DNA of 64,000 nucleotides, from contig JAVHKY010000005.1 in assembly GCA_035079385.1 (NCBI GenBank), forward strand, positions 3,410,001 to 3,474,000. Reading direction: 5' to 3'. Shown piece by piece: positions 10,977-21,329 of the stretch. How positions within the stretch are numbered: the first letter of the stretch is position 1; every line of letters begins with the position of its first letter. The notes under the pieces are model-generated. The model did not search any database and had not been told where the DNA came from. It worked only from the letters and a program-made list of their open reading frames with translations. Source of the stretch: Aspidiotus rigidus (lineage: Eukaryota > Arthropoda > Insecta > Hemiptera > Diaspididae). The position numbers and the translations under genes are program-made.

Positions 10977-13490
10977 ATGGGTACTCCTTCAAATACTTGT
11001 TTTCTTTGTAGTCTAACTTTTGGTAATATAAATATTCTAATAAGTCATCTACGTACTGACCACCCCCCTCAAATTAGTTACAACTGCGCCGAGAATGATT
11101 GCGAGAGGAAGTTTTCTTCGTTACAAGGATTATTTCGACATTATCGAAGTCAACATAATAATAATCATCATGATAACGTATTTGTATTGAATAACCTAGA
11201 ATTTGAAAATGATGTTGTTGAGGACGATTTGAGGCCCCAAAGTATGAATGAACCTCTTGAATCGTTTTTAACAGAGATATTAGATAGTCATTCTGAGATT
11301 CCGACACTACAGTTTGAATCAAAATTAAATAATGACGTTAAAAAACTCATTTCTTGTGCGTACAGTTTTCCTGACGTATCTAACACTCGAGTTTTTGATC
11401 TACTAACAATGTTTTCTAATGAAATTTTTCGCGGTACTGCTTTTCAAGAACTCAAACAGTCGGTACTGGCTCACTTGGACTCTCTTAAAGATTCAAGTGC
11501 TAATATTCGTCATTTTCAGACTATGTTTGACGCGATGGAAAACCCTTTCTCAGATTATAGTTCAAAATATTTACAGTTGAAAGTTTTGGGAGAACAAGAA
11601 ACTTTTGTAAAATCTGAGACATTCAAAGTAGGTGAGCGAATAGTTTATAAAGAGATCGAAGGAGCTCTCGTACCAACGATAGTTAATGTGGAAGCGGAGT
11701 ATATATCATTAAAATCGCTTCTAAAAGTATTTTTTGAAATACCAAATCTTTTAACGGAAACGTTAGTTTATATGAACAGTTTGATGAAAAGCGAACATAT
11801 TATTTCCAACTTCATTCAAGGTACATTTTGGAAGGAAATCCATCGTCGTAATACTTCTACTCTTGTTTTACCTCTCTTCATATATTTTGATGAGTACGAG
11901 GTAAACAATCCTCTTGGCTCACACGCTTCAGGTGTGGGCAAAATTGGAGCGGTATACGCGCACGTACCTTGTTTACCGATCCAATACCAGTCCAAAGTCG
12001 AAAACATTTTTATAAGTATGTTGTTTAACGCAGTCGATAGAAAATTTATAGAGGACAAATTTTTCTTCTCAAAATTAATTGATGAACTGAATTCTCTTCA
12101 AGAAATCGGGATTGAAATAAAACTTAATGAAAGAAAACACGTTACAGTCCGTTTCAAACTTGGCCTCATATTGGGAGATAATTTAGGAGTACACTCCTTG
12201 TTTGGTTTTATTGAAAGCTTCAAGGCCAACTATTTTTGTCGCTTCTGTTTGGTACGTAATGATGAGAAGCATATTATTTTTAAAGAAGATCAGTGTACTT
12301 TACGAAACATCGAAAATTATGAAGAAGGACTCAAGACCAATAATTCCTCATTGACCGGCATTAAAAAAGCATGCGTTTTCCATCAAGTCCTTGATTTTCA
12401 CGTAATTAAACGCCAAGCAGTAGATATAATGCATGACTTCTTAGAGGGTATTTGTAAGTATGATGGAGGGAGACTTTTGTACATATTTGTTACCGTCAAA
12501 AAATATTTTGAATTGGAACAATTGAGTGAACGTCTAAGAGCTTTTCCATACGATGCGAACGATAAACGTAATAAACCACCTGTGATTGCAACGAATAAAA
12601 TTAACGTTCAAAAGCAGAAAATAAATTTGTCTTTCTCTGCTTCTGAGATTTTCTGTTTTTTCAGGATATTGCCTTTGTTAATTGGTGACCTAGTACCAGA
12701 AGATGATGTTCATTTCCCTATTTTGATAAAACTTAAACAAATTTTAGAAATGATTTTCGCGTTCAAACACCACAAGAATGCCTATAAGGCCTTAGAGGTT
12801 CATATTGAACATTACTTGAAAATGATAGTCTCTCTTGGTTTTCCTATGAAACCGAAACACCATTTTTCTGTACATTATGGCAGAATAATGAAAGAGGTGG
12901 GTCCGTTAGGAAAAATTTCATCCATGCGCTTCGAAAGTAAACACTTCATTGGAAAAGTAATTTCAAACGTGTCGAGGTCTCGAGTAAATATATGTCACCA
13001 GATAGCTTCAAAATACCAACAAATATTTTGTAAAATTTTAAAAGAGAGAGAGAAAAATAATTTGTACGAAACTGGACCTACAAATTACCACGTGTACTCT
13101 TTTGAAATTTCCGATTATTATCAATTTGCACACCTTTTACCTCCTAACCCCAATTTTCATAATGATAATATTTTAAATACCGCTAAATACATTTATTACT
13201 TAGGAAAAAAAATTAAACCCGAGAAATCTATTTTAATGATACCTAAAGAAAATGGTAACACCTTCTTGAGAGTGAGGCACATTTTAATTTTAGATCAGCA
13301 TCCCAATCCCTTTATAATAGGAACAAAAATTAGATATGTGTACTCTGAACGTCTTGATGCTTATGAAATTTTGTCTTCTACTAAAAAATGTAAATGGTTA
13401 TTGGTGTCAGTGAATGATTTAAATAATTGTTTTATTACTTATGATTGTTTTGTGAATTTAAAAAAGTTTATAATTAAGAAATGGACGTAA
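10977..13490 (+). CDS. Tnp2-like CACTA transposase with two N-terminal C2H2 fingers, 837 aa
   Basis: A single intact exon of 837 codons. Two zinc fingers open the protein: C8-C11-H24-H29 and C37-C42-H55-H60. Further on are the landmarks expected of a Tnp2-type DDE transposase. These are a first acidic site in YFDEYEVNNPLG (D305), a second in LGDNLGVHSLFGF (D401) followed closely by the CRFC pair (C421, C424), and the diagnostic DIMHDFLEG (D483, H486, D487, E490), the counterpart of DxMHxExN in plant Tnp2. A conserved-looking KPKHHFSVHY and SMRFESKH segment follows at about residues 625-660. It would cut and join the CACTGAG ends. The ATG lies 13 bp after the stop of the upstream gene, with an AATAAA hexamer at 10970-10975 between them. 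Other finger-bearing transposase-derived host proteins are an alternative identity, but the matching TIRs favour an element. Confidence 0.85.
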   Translation: MGTPSNTCFLCSLTFGNINILISHLRTDHPPQISYNCAENDCERKFSSLQGLFRHYRSQHNNNHHDNVFVLNNLEFENDVVEDDLRPQSMNEPLESFLTEILDSHSEIPTLQFESKLNNDVKKLISCAYSFPDVSNTRVFDLLTMFSNEIFRGTAFQELKQSVLAHLDSLKDSSANIRHFQTMFDAMENPFSDYSSKYLQLKVLGEQETFVKSETFKVGERIVYKEIEGALVPTIVNVEAEYISLKSLLKVFFEIPNLLTETLVYMNSLMKSEHIISNFIQGTFWKEIHRRNTSTLVLPLFIYFDEYEVNNPLGSHASGVGKIGAVYAHVPCLPIQYQSKVENIFISMLFNAVDRKFIEDKFFFSKLIDELNSLQEIGIEIKLNERKHVTVRFKLGLILGDNLGVHSLFGFIESFKANYFCRFCLVRNDEKHIIFKEDQCTLRNIENYEEGLKTNNSSLTGIKKACVFHQVLDFHVIKRQAVDIMHDFLEGICKYDGGRLLYIFVTVKKYFELEQLSERLRAFPYDANDKRNKPPVIATNKINVQKQKINLSFSASEIFCFFRILPLLIGDLVPEDDVHFPILIKLKQILEMIFAFKHHKNAYKALEVHIEHYLKMIVSLGFPMKPKHHFSVHYGRIMKEVGPLGKISSMRFESKHFIGKVISNVSRSRVNICHQIASKYQQIFCKILKEREKNNLYETGPTNYHVYSFEISDYYQFAHLLPPNPNFHNDNILNTAKYIYYLGKKIKPEKSILMIPKENGNTFLRVRHILILDQHPNPFIIGTKIRYVYSERLDAYEILSSTKKCKWLLVSVNDLNNCFITYDCFVNLKKFIIKKWT

Positions 13491-13596
13491 TTGTTATGAG
13501 CTCGAATAATTAATTGCCTTAGAACTGAATTATAAGTTTGAAAATGTTGTAAGTATGGGTAAGTGTATGCTGAGTAAATGAGATAGGGAAACATTA

Positions 13597-15175
13597 TTTT
13601 TTATTCATTTTTTTTTTGAGCTATTCGACTACTCTCGGGGTCATCAGCTCGCGAAAAAGTATTATAGGTTGTTAGAGGAGTGGACCTAGTAGGTATAGCG
13701 TAAGTATTGGAAAGAGTTAGTAACTGTTTCTGAGTTGTTGCATACGACGGATGATAAAGAGGAAGAAACGTTGAAAGTTAATCGTTGGTTTTGTGGGGCT
13801 GGGCATGAGAATAGGTGTTGTACTATTAGGTTATCCGTTTGACAATAGTTGCAAGATGGAGGGAAGAGATTTAGTAAGAGGTGAGAATGAGTTAGTCGGG
13901 TGTGGCCAATTTTGAGGCGGAAGAGCAGCATGATTTCTTCATGCCGGGAATTTCTGTTTGGGGAGAACCAAGAGGTAGGTGAGGTTTTTATAGATCGGAG
14001 ATTGCTGATTGGTAGGACAGTCGAAAGATCATGCCAGCCATTCAAAATTAGGGAACGGTAATAGTTTTTTAGATCGTATGATGGGGAAGAAGATGGATCT
14101 GTAATCTTTGGTAGGCGGGTGGCTTCCTTCGCTGCACGATCAACCTCGTCATGTCCAGGAAGACCGATGTGGCTAGGGATTCAGATGAAAGTTATTGTTG
14201 ATTTGATGGAAGCAAGAGTTTCAAGAATGAGGAGGGTGCGTTGAGTTATAGGGTTTATTGAATGGATGTATTGTATTGTTAAAAGATAAGAAAGTAAGAT
14301 GTAATTTTGGCAGGGGGGTCGTTGGGTTAGTTGCGAAAGGCAAAAATGGATAGCACTAAGTTCAGCAGTGAATACTGAAGCTGAGTTACGGAGTCGTTTA
14401 GCGGTAATGGAGCCGTTGATTGAGAATGCATAAGCTGTTTTAGATTGAGATTTAGAGCCATCATTGAAGAAGATTTCATTATTTGAGTATTCTGCAATAA
14501 TTTCTGTGATTAGTCTTCAATAGGAATAATAGTCCATTTTTGAGGTATTTGCGAGGTCGAGTCTGATAGATGGGGGGTAATAGCCACGGAGGCGTCGATG
14601 GCTTGATAGGAAGGAGAGGTGAGAGTTTAGGGAGGTATTGAAGGTAGGATTTTAAAGAGGAGAGGAGGAAGTTACTAGGAGAAAGGATGGATGTACAAAT
14701 TGGAAGGGCAGGAATTCGAGAAGACGAAGCGAGGAAGTTTGCAATCAGTATGAGAGTGCGAAAATGAAATGGTGGTTCTACTGCTTCTGCACAAAGGCTT
14801 AGATGAAGGGAAGTTCGAGAAGCTCCGAGAGCCATGCGTAGGGTGGATGCTTGAATAGTATCGAGGAGTTTGATTTTGGACTTACTGCATTAGCTGTAGA
14901 TTGTAACATCGTAAACGAATTGAGAGCGAATAAGACTTTCGTATAGTTGGAGCAGAAGTTTGTGATTACGTCCTATCCAGGTGTGGGAGTAGTACTTGAT
15001 GATATTTGTAACGTTTAGGCATTCAGCTTTGAGTAACTTTATGTGAGGTATCCAGAAGAGTTTTTGATCAAAGATTACACCTAGGAATTTATAAGAGGGA
15101 AGAATGTTGATTTTGAAGCCTTGAAGAATTAGCGGATGAAGAGGGGTTATAGGGCGTTTAGTAATAAGGTTTTTT
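13597..15175 (-). pseudogene. Decayed LINE (I-group type, RT C-terminus plus RNase H), inserted in the CACTA element
   Basis: Minus-strand relative of the LINE at 38668-40801. The 3' end is at low coordinates: a T-run at 13608-13617 (poly(A) on the minus strand), then the same GAGCTGATGACCC terminal sequence as that copy. Readable blocks, in several frames, include the post-RT RTSLHLSLCAEA segment (about 14780-14835) and the RNase H tail IGHTRLTHSHLL with the CNYCQ...HLFSC zinc-knuckle (about 13790-13950). Frameshifts and stops separate them and the 5' part beyond about 15175 is missing. It lies between the transposase stop and the right end of the host transposon, so it landed after that element was in place. 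Confidence 0.75.
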
Positions 15176-15189
15176 GTATTCTTATAATT

Positions 15190-15360
15190 TTGTTCAAAAA
15201 TTGTCTCTTGATTTTTATTTTTATTTTTTTTTGTTTTTGTTTTTGTTCTTTTTTATTTGTGTTTTAGTTTTATTTTATTTTATTTTTGTTTTTGTTTTTG
15301 TTTTTTTTATTTTTTAGTCTCATTTTATTTTGTTTTTTTTTTTATTTTCTATTGTGATAT
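15190..15360. repeat. T-rich low-complexity tract
   Basis: About 170 bp of (T)nA and (T)nG runs just beyond the truncated 5' edge of the LINE. Strand asymmetry is extreme. It could be a decayed poly(A) tail of another minus-strand insertion or simple replication slippage. Confidence 0.6.
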
Positions 15361-15779
15361 TTTATCCTTATGTTGTTTTGTCATGAATAAATGTGAAAAT
15401 TGAATTATGAATTGTTTATATTTTGCAGGATATTTTAGTTAAGAAAAATTACTTATAGGGATGAAATTTTATTGAATATTTTGTAAAGGACGTAATTTTA
15501 TTTTTTAGTTTGATATTTTACTGAAATTTTTCTATTTCGGGTTAATGTCCTATCATTGCTATTAGCAAATTGAACTGAAAAAATTAGGAGAGTTTATGAG
15601 AATACCCGGCAATTATTCTTGAAGTAGTATAGGAGAAACAACACGTGTGATTTGGTTAAATGATTTGTATTTTCCAATTAAATATCCGGAAATAGGAAAA
15701 AGAATACTGAAACACAACTTCAGAATTATTTGCGAATATGAACAAGTAAAAATGGATGGAACAGTATAGGAAAATCAAA

Positions 15780-16151
15780 TGGAATAATGGATTATAAACT
15801 ACAGTACGAGTCAAGAATAAACTTCTACAGTACTACAGTAATAATTGTTGATTTATTTTTGTGAAAAAAGCGTGAACGACGCGAGAAAATTTGATGATGC
15901 ATACAAGATATTCTGTCCACATAAAACAGTCTAAATCTCCTACAGCACTGCGGTAGAAAGTACGGCATGAGAACAATTAATATTCCAAGATTCATTTGTC
16001 TTTATGTTCGGAACAATTGGCGTTTAAAGCAACACACTTCTTGATACAAATTTTACTGATCTTACTACAGTAAAAATAGACGCATAGTATGACTTGTTTC
16101 ATTTTTCCTACTAAAAAAGTAGTAGTTTTTATTGAAGTATTTTTCTCAGTG
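15780..16151. promoter_or_regulatory. Right subterminal repeats and terminus of the CACTA element
   Basis: The motif family of the left end recurs: ACTACAGTACG at about 15799, CTACAGTACTACAGTAA at about 15825-15842, CCTACAGCACTGCGGTAG at about 15939-15955, and TTACTACAGTAA at 16062-16073, identical over 12 bases to 6847-6858. The terminus TTTTTCTCAGTG closes at 16151. A role as transposase or accessory-protein binding sites is inferred. Confidence 0.6.
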
Positions 16152-16154
16152 TTC

Positions 16155-17640
16155 TGCTTTTTTATTTTCACTTTTCCTGCGGATTCCATGATAGGCAATG
16201 ATTTTGACTTGATGATTTTCAATGATACGTGACTGTAGAATGATGAGTAATCCCTCGATGCTGGTTAGAGCTGGTCATGTTTGGTTTCACAAAGGAAAAA
16301 TACCTTAAGGTAACTTAGTAGGATTTAGTAATGTCGAACGACCTGTGTGTATCGCGGATAACTGAATCCTGGTTAAGTTCGAATCCTTCACCTCAAAAAT
16401 TCGACTTTTTGTTACGTGTTTTACAACTTTGTTGTCTTCGGAGGATGATTCCGTGCTTAGTAATTGTGAGAAAACCAATTTCTCTTGGGAAGGCTTGCTT
16501 TACATTTTCGACAAACACAGTTCTGGTAACGTAATTTTAATAGATCGTAGGAAAGTTGATAAAAAAATTATAGACAATTTTGTTATTCTTTTCATCAGAA
16601 AACTGATTTTTGGGGACGCGAACGACGAGGTGAATGTAATAGGTACGAATTTATGAAGAAAACGATGTAGTGACGGAAAAAAAATATATTCACACTCGCC
16701 CTCCTGACCACACTCCTAATCGTGGTCGGATCGAAGCTGGAAGCCTACCGCATTAAATGTTCATCTTTTTTGGAGAACGGTTCGGATGGGCTCGTCCACT
16801 TCTTTATGCCTCCTTACCTAATAAAAAGTGGCGCTGCTTATTGTAAGATGTTTGAAGCAGTCGAGCAGATTTGGAAGTGGAGAGTAGAAAATTTCTATTA
16901 ATTTTCATGTGATTTCCGCAAGAAGCTGCGTAAATCATTCCCGGCTGCAATCTTTGAGGGCAGTTATTCCATTTCTCATAAAATGTGCAGAAACATGTCC
17001 GATACAAACTTTGTATGAAACTGACCCTACCATTAATTTGCACGTCCGACTGATTATAGGCCTCGCCGTCTTCGTTCCTCTCACCGATGTACAAACCGCA
17101 TTCGAAGATCCGATGTACAAACCGCATTCGAAGATCCGCTTCGCGTCTAGAGCCTCTTGTCGCGTACGTAGTGGGTTATTACATCGGTCGTCCGACAAGG
17201 AGATTAGGGAAAGAGCCCCGATTCAAATTGGATTGGTAGAACGTCCGCATACAAACGCACAATGGATGGACAAGCTCGAACGAATAATGTGCATCCGTCA
17301 ATATGCCTATTTATCAATGACCTGAAAAAGTGGCAAAAATCATGGGACGTGGAATGTACCCAAGGGGAGTTGGGTCTGCCACCTCCGGCTGAAAAAAAAA
17401 GAAATTAGTAGATATAGACTCGCGCATCGCTACCACAGTGAACGACTACGAAAATCGGGAAACTGTTGAGTACCTCAGAGGTATAGCGCATCATTTGTAA
17501 TACATACTACATTTTTTCGTATATTTGTGATTTTTTAAACAGGGAACCGTTTTATCGGAGGGTATTTTGAATAAAAATGATGGGCGTCGGGAGGCAAAAC
17601 GTGGGACTTGAAAAAATTTTCATCTCCGGGCTACGTATGT
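16155..17640. other. Unannotated DNA with a 26-bp tandem duplication
   Basis: No gene recognised. An exact two-copy 26-bp tandem repeat (GATGTACAAACCGCATTCGA...) lies at 17086-17111 and 17112-17137. An open frame at 16909-17325 spans it on the plus strand, with opposing frames on the minus strand; none shows a motif I know. Confidence 0.5.
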
Positions 17641-17689
17641 TGGGAGGGGGACTTTCCTCCGAGCTATATATAATAGAAGATGTTTCAGG

Positions 17690-18190
17690 CTAGTTTATTA
17701 AGCCTAGTTAGTATAAGTCTCGTTATACTGTATGTCAAGCCTAGTATAACGAAGGCTAAAATTCGAAATTTTGACATGTTTCATATCTTCGCGCTGATCT
17801 AACCCCCCACCCTAATTCCAAAATTTTCGTCCGCACGTCCACCTGACCTCTCTTTGTATACTACTATATGTTATGCTAGGCTTATACTAGGTCCAAGCCT
17901 CCTTTATACTAGCTTCATACTGGTTTTAGGCTTCTTTTATACTACAGGCTTAGGAGGTCTGTAGTAGTAGTTTATACTAGATCTATTGTTGTACTAGGCC
18001 TAAGCTTAGTACTAGTGTAAGCCTAATATAATATACTGGATGAAGCAGAGATTTATACTGGGCTTATACTTAGCTTCACACTAGGTTTGGGTTTCTTTTA
18101 TACTACAGGCTTAGGAGGTCTGTATTAGTAGTTTATACTAGCCTTATGCCAAGTATAAGCCTAGCATAATATATTACATGAAGCAGAGAG
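17690..18190. repeat. TACTAGGC/AAGCCTAG palindromic repeat block with a diverged duplication
   Basis: Dense repetition of CTAGTATAA, AAGCCTAG and TAGGCCTA, which are largely self-complementary. Two longer units align: 17881-18051 and 18063-18190 share TTTTATACTACAGGCTTAGG, GTAGTTTATACTAG and a common end ATGAAGCAGAGA, with the second unit lacking two internal segments. Related pieces return at 18950-19015 and 19217-19375. Confidence 0.65.
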
Positions 18191-18229
18191 AAAGGGAACT
18201 CGGAAAATTTTCCTGGAAATTACTGGACA

Positions 18230-18960
18230 AACCTGTGTACCATCCTTGTTCCCCAAATATTTCATACCAGGCTTATGCTAAACAAAGGAGGGGGGCGAAC
18301 GAGCGGAGCGAGTGAGCTCCACGAAAGCCAATAGCCCAAAATATTTCAGATCAGACTTAAGCTAAACGAAGAAAGGGGGCGAAAGACTAAAATATTTCAT
18401 ATCAGTCTTATGCTAAACCAGGAAAGGAGTGAGCTTCACGAAAGTTGAAAGGTGATAGCCCAAAATGTATTATATCAGACTTTTGCCCCACAAAAATAGC
18501 TCAAAATATTTTTCCCATGAATGTAGACAATTGCTCTAAAGCGTCGGCCCAGAGTCAAAATGTCGTATCTAAGAAAATGGTAATTTTACTGGAGAGTCAA
18601 AAAACAACTTTCTGTGGTACTGAAAGGAGTTACAATAAATGGAAAATAATTTGTTATTTTTCGTTTATTATAGTAGAACGATGAATTATCATCACGAGAA
18701 CTAGAAACCATCATCAACTCAAAACCACTAATTTTGGGAGTTACGACCTTTTGACTCTAGGCCGACGATAGGCTTTCTCGGAAAGGTCACAAAAGGCGTG
18801 TAGTTCAATGAAAGTAGGGGCATAAGTGAAGTAATATCTCACGAGCGCTTGACCCAGTAGAAGCCTAGATTAGAATATTTCAAGATGACTGCTAACATAT
18901 AAGAAGGGGGGCATGTAACATGATTTTTATTCATTTGGCTCCACCAGAAAATTTTTTCAG
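18230..18960. repeat. Dispersed satellite family (GAACGAGCGGAGCGAG type)
   Basis: Contains GGGGGCGAACGAGCGGAGCG, repeated AAAATATTTCA(G/T)ATCAG stretches, and at about 18829-18959 a segment (ATCTCACGAGCGCTTGACC to CCAGAAAATTTTTT) that recurs diverged at about 43109-43231. The GAACGAGCGGAGCGAG core also recurs at about 42383 and 42796, so this is one repeat family in separate places of the window. Confidence 0.6.
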
Positions 18961-19047
18961 CCTAGTCGCTATAGGCCTAGTATAGTATATTAGGCCCAGT
19001 ATAATGAATTGGAAACGTTTTTCCGTGATAGACACAACAATTACAGT

Positions 19048-19216
19048 TGAATAAAAACGGCTTTGCTATCACTTAGGTATATAGTTTATTATTACAGTGA
19101 CGTTTCGCTACCATCGGTAGCATCTTCGGTCAGTCCGAAGATGCTACCGATGGTAGCGAAACGTCACTGTAATAATAAACCATATACCTAAGTGATAGCA
19201 AAGCCGTTTTTATTCA
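19048..19216. repeat. 82-bp near-perfect palindrome carrying hammerhead-like cores
   Basis: Arms 19048-19129 and 19135-19216 are inverse copies with one mismatch, around a 5-bp spacer TCAGT. Reading outward on the plus strand from the centre: CCGAAGA, then a six-base-pair stem GCTACC-GAT-GGTAGC (19143-19157), then GAAA (19158-19161) and CGTC. That is the order of a hammerhead core (CUGANGA, stem II, GAAA, GUC) with one departure, U to C in the first box. The left arm has the same on the other strand. PLE pseudo-LTRs are known to carry such minimal hammerheads, and PLE coding sequence starts 160 bp away. Confidence 0.6.
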
Positions 19217-19365
19217 GTATACCAGGCTAGAGTTTGAAATTTTTTAGGCTATAGTCATTATGGCCTAGTATAGTATATTAAGCTTAGTATTATGAAGGCT
19301 AAGGTTTGACATTTTCCAGGCTATTTACTATAGGCCTAGAAGTATATTATAATGAAGGCTAAAGT

Positions 19366-20680
19366 TCAAAATTTCCCCAGAAAGTTTATAACGGAGCCAC
19401 CAATTTCCAATGTAAATTTTATGGAAGGGTAAAGGTTATTTAAATAATGAAGAAACTCGCTAAGGAGTTCTGTTGGACCGGTCCACGCACACAAAACGTC
19501 GTCAACGTACCTGTGCCAATAGTGTATATGACTCACAAACACCTGGCCTGAAGAGAATAGGTCGCCCTCAAATTTCGACATAAAAACTTCTGAAATAAGA
19601 GAACCCAGAGGAGAACCAATAGGGATCTCTACTTCCTCCGGGAACTCGTAGAATTTATCATTCAATTTACAAAAGTTCGGGAGCCATAGACCCTCAATAG
19701 GTCAAAGAATTCAGCCATTTCCTCATGCGGGACGCCAGACAAGTAACTCACCTATCCGCTGCATAGTAGCAGCCTTTGGGATGTTGGGAAATAACGCCAC
19801 CACATCGAAGGGACGCGGGAAACATCCTTCAGGTTCTTAGCGAGGGTACATGAATTCAATACGGAAAGGGGAGACTCGAACTCCACTCTATAGACTTGAA
19901 CCAGCGATCGAGAAATTTCGCAAGGGAGTAGGTCGGGGATCCGACAAAAGAGACCACGGGTCGCATAGGTACACCTTCCTTATGAATTTTTGGCAACCCG
20001 TAAAGGAAGGGAGGAACGGGGTTAGGTTCTAAAATGGCTTTTTTGGTTAGAGGTTTCTTAATGACGAAATTACAATTGTTAACAAGAAACCTAACCTCTT
20101 TTACAAAGTTAGGAAAGTTGAACTGGGCATTTCCCTGGGCTCCGCATTGGCTGAGCACATCGTGGACCTTGGAAGTGAAAGAAGACTTCTCCATGACCAC
20201 CACGGCATTCCCTTTGTCAGCTTTTGTGACAATGAACTCAGCCTCCCTAATCTTCCTCTTCATGCCTTCAATCAATTCACTTCCAGCATTACTTATGCTG
20301 GGGAGGGGAGTGTTTCGGACCATCTCGGCACATTTTTCTAGGACATTAATACCAGGACCTATTTTTACTGTAAGATCAGCCACAACGTTAGCCAAAGTCT
20401 CCTGATTTTTAAGAGGGGGCAACCCAAACTTCAGACCCTTTTCCAGGAGGGACAATTCATCCTCATTGAATTCGGTTTCACTGTAATTTAGGACACGTTG
20501 CTGAAATTGCTGAATGGTACCATCACCGATACGATCTTTTTCACTAGCCAAAGCTTTAGAATTGAGGAGGGAGGCAAGTTTACGAGTCTCCCTATTCCTT
20601 AACTCAAGCTCAAAAGTGCGGCAAGCGTCATTAACGGAGCGTATAAATGGATCGAACTCACCATGATGAAGCAGATCAGA
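19366..20680 (-). pseudogene. Penelope-like element: N-terminal region and reverse transcriptase, frameshifted
   Basis: Minus-strand PLE coding sequence. From about 20680 down to 19856 the frame is open and shows the family landmarks: FELELRNRET, LSLLEKGLKFG, IVTKADKGNAVVVM, PPFLYGLPKIHKEG and MRPVVSFVGSPTYSLAKFL. Between about 19855 and 19666 the frame is broken several times, although the first catalytic block (FDVVALFPNIP-like) is still traceable. The frame reopens at 19665 with EIPIGSPLGSL and then HRYVDDVLC, the YVDD catalytic box, ending in GGSVINFLG where homologues continue. It is cut there, next to TACTAGGC repeats. The GIY-YIG end is missing from this half; a plus-strand copy lies at 20690. 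Confidence 0.85.
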
Positions 20681-20689
20681 AAGCCGGGA

Positions 20690-21321
20690 GTGGACCAGAA
20701 GGTTGAGCCTCGTGGTAACGCTGAGCCCGATGTTGACCTGATGGTTCGTAGGAGGCTCACAAGGAAATGCCTTGACTCTACAACCTCCCTCCCCGGAATT
20801 TACGCCAAGATGGTAGAAAACGGTGGATTAAGCTTCCGTTTCTGGGCAAGTTTTCATTGGAGTTGGGCCGTATCCTCCATCCCTTCGATTTTCGGCCGGC
20901 CTACTATAATGCCAACACGATTAAGAGCCTTTTCGTCAAACTAAAGGACCCTATCCCGGTGGCCGAGAGAGGAGGGGTTTATAGGGTGGCTTGTGGAGAT
21001 TGTCCTAGCGTCTATATAGGAATGACCAGCCGTCAGCTCCAAATTAGTGTTGACGAAAATAAAAAAGCTTGGATGAAAAAGAAAGTAGGGGAGTCAGCCT
21101 TTGCTGATCATTTGATCGAAAATGGTCACAATTTTAAAAAGGGGTCCGAAGTCCTCCTTCATAGGGAAAACTCTTACTTCAAGCGTGTGGCCCTTGAGGA
21201 AATAGAAATCCTCCGTCATCAGAATAATAGTAGCGTTACCGTTTTGAACATCAGGTACATTCCTGAAGAAGGATTGATCGAATTAGTCTACGGGAATGAT
21301 TCACATTTCGATGACTCGTAG
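20690..21321 (+). pseudogene. Penelope-like element: C-terminal GIY-YIG endonuclease
   Basis: The 3' part of a PLE on the plus strand, opposite in orientation to the half at 19366-20680. The post-RT segment LELGRILHPFDFRPAYYNAN is followed by the GIY-YIG nuclease: GGVYRVACGDC and VYIGMTSRQL supply the two hallmark strands, with ADHLIENGHNF as the downstream conserved block. The frame is open from about 20857 to the stop at 21321; upstream of that (20690-20850) it contains stops. The nuclease would nick target DNA during integration. The junction near 20680 places the two halves head to head, as expected after inversion or template switching. Confidence 0.85.
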
Positions 21322-21329
21322 CGTCGGTC

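Larger units (their letters stand above)
6444..16151 (+). mobile_element. CACTA/EnSpm-type DNA transposon, apparently complete
   Basis: The element begins CACTGAGAAAAA at 6444 and ends with the exact inverse, TTTTTCTCAGTG, at 16151. Between the ends lie subterminal arrays of a TTACTACAGTAA-like motif, a nine-exon gene (7193-10963) and an intact Tnp2-like transposase (10977-13490). This is the classic CACTA plan: short CACT(A/G) termini, subterminal repeats, and two proteins. A LINE fragment (about 13597-15175) sits in the 3' part, so the element without it would be about 8.1 kb. I see no convincing 3-bp target duplication (CTT on the left, TTC on the right), only a shared TT. Both coding regions are open, which suggests recent or current activity or host retention. 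Confidence 0.75.

Noticed and set aside
10901..11012. Splice from the 10908 donor to the TTTCTTTGTAG acceptor at 11011
   Set aside because: It would give an immediate stop and cut the first zinc finger; the intact ATG at 10977 is the better start.
16360..16400. tRNA-like GTTCGAATCC near 16374, and CTCGAATCC at about 28800
   Set aside because: Only the T-loop-like piece is present; no A box, acceptor stem or anticodon arm could be folded.
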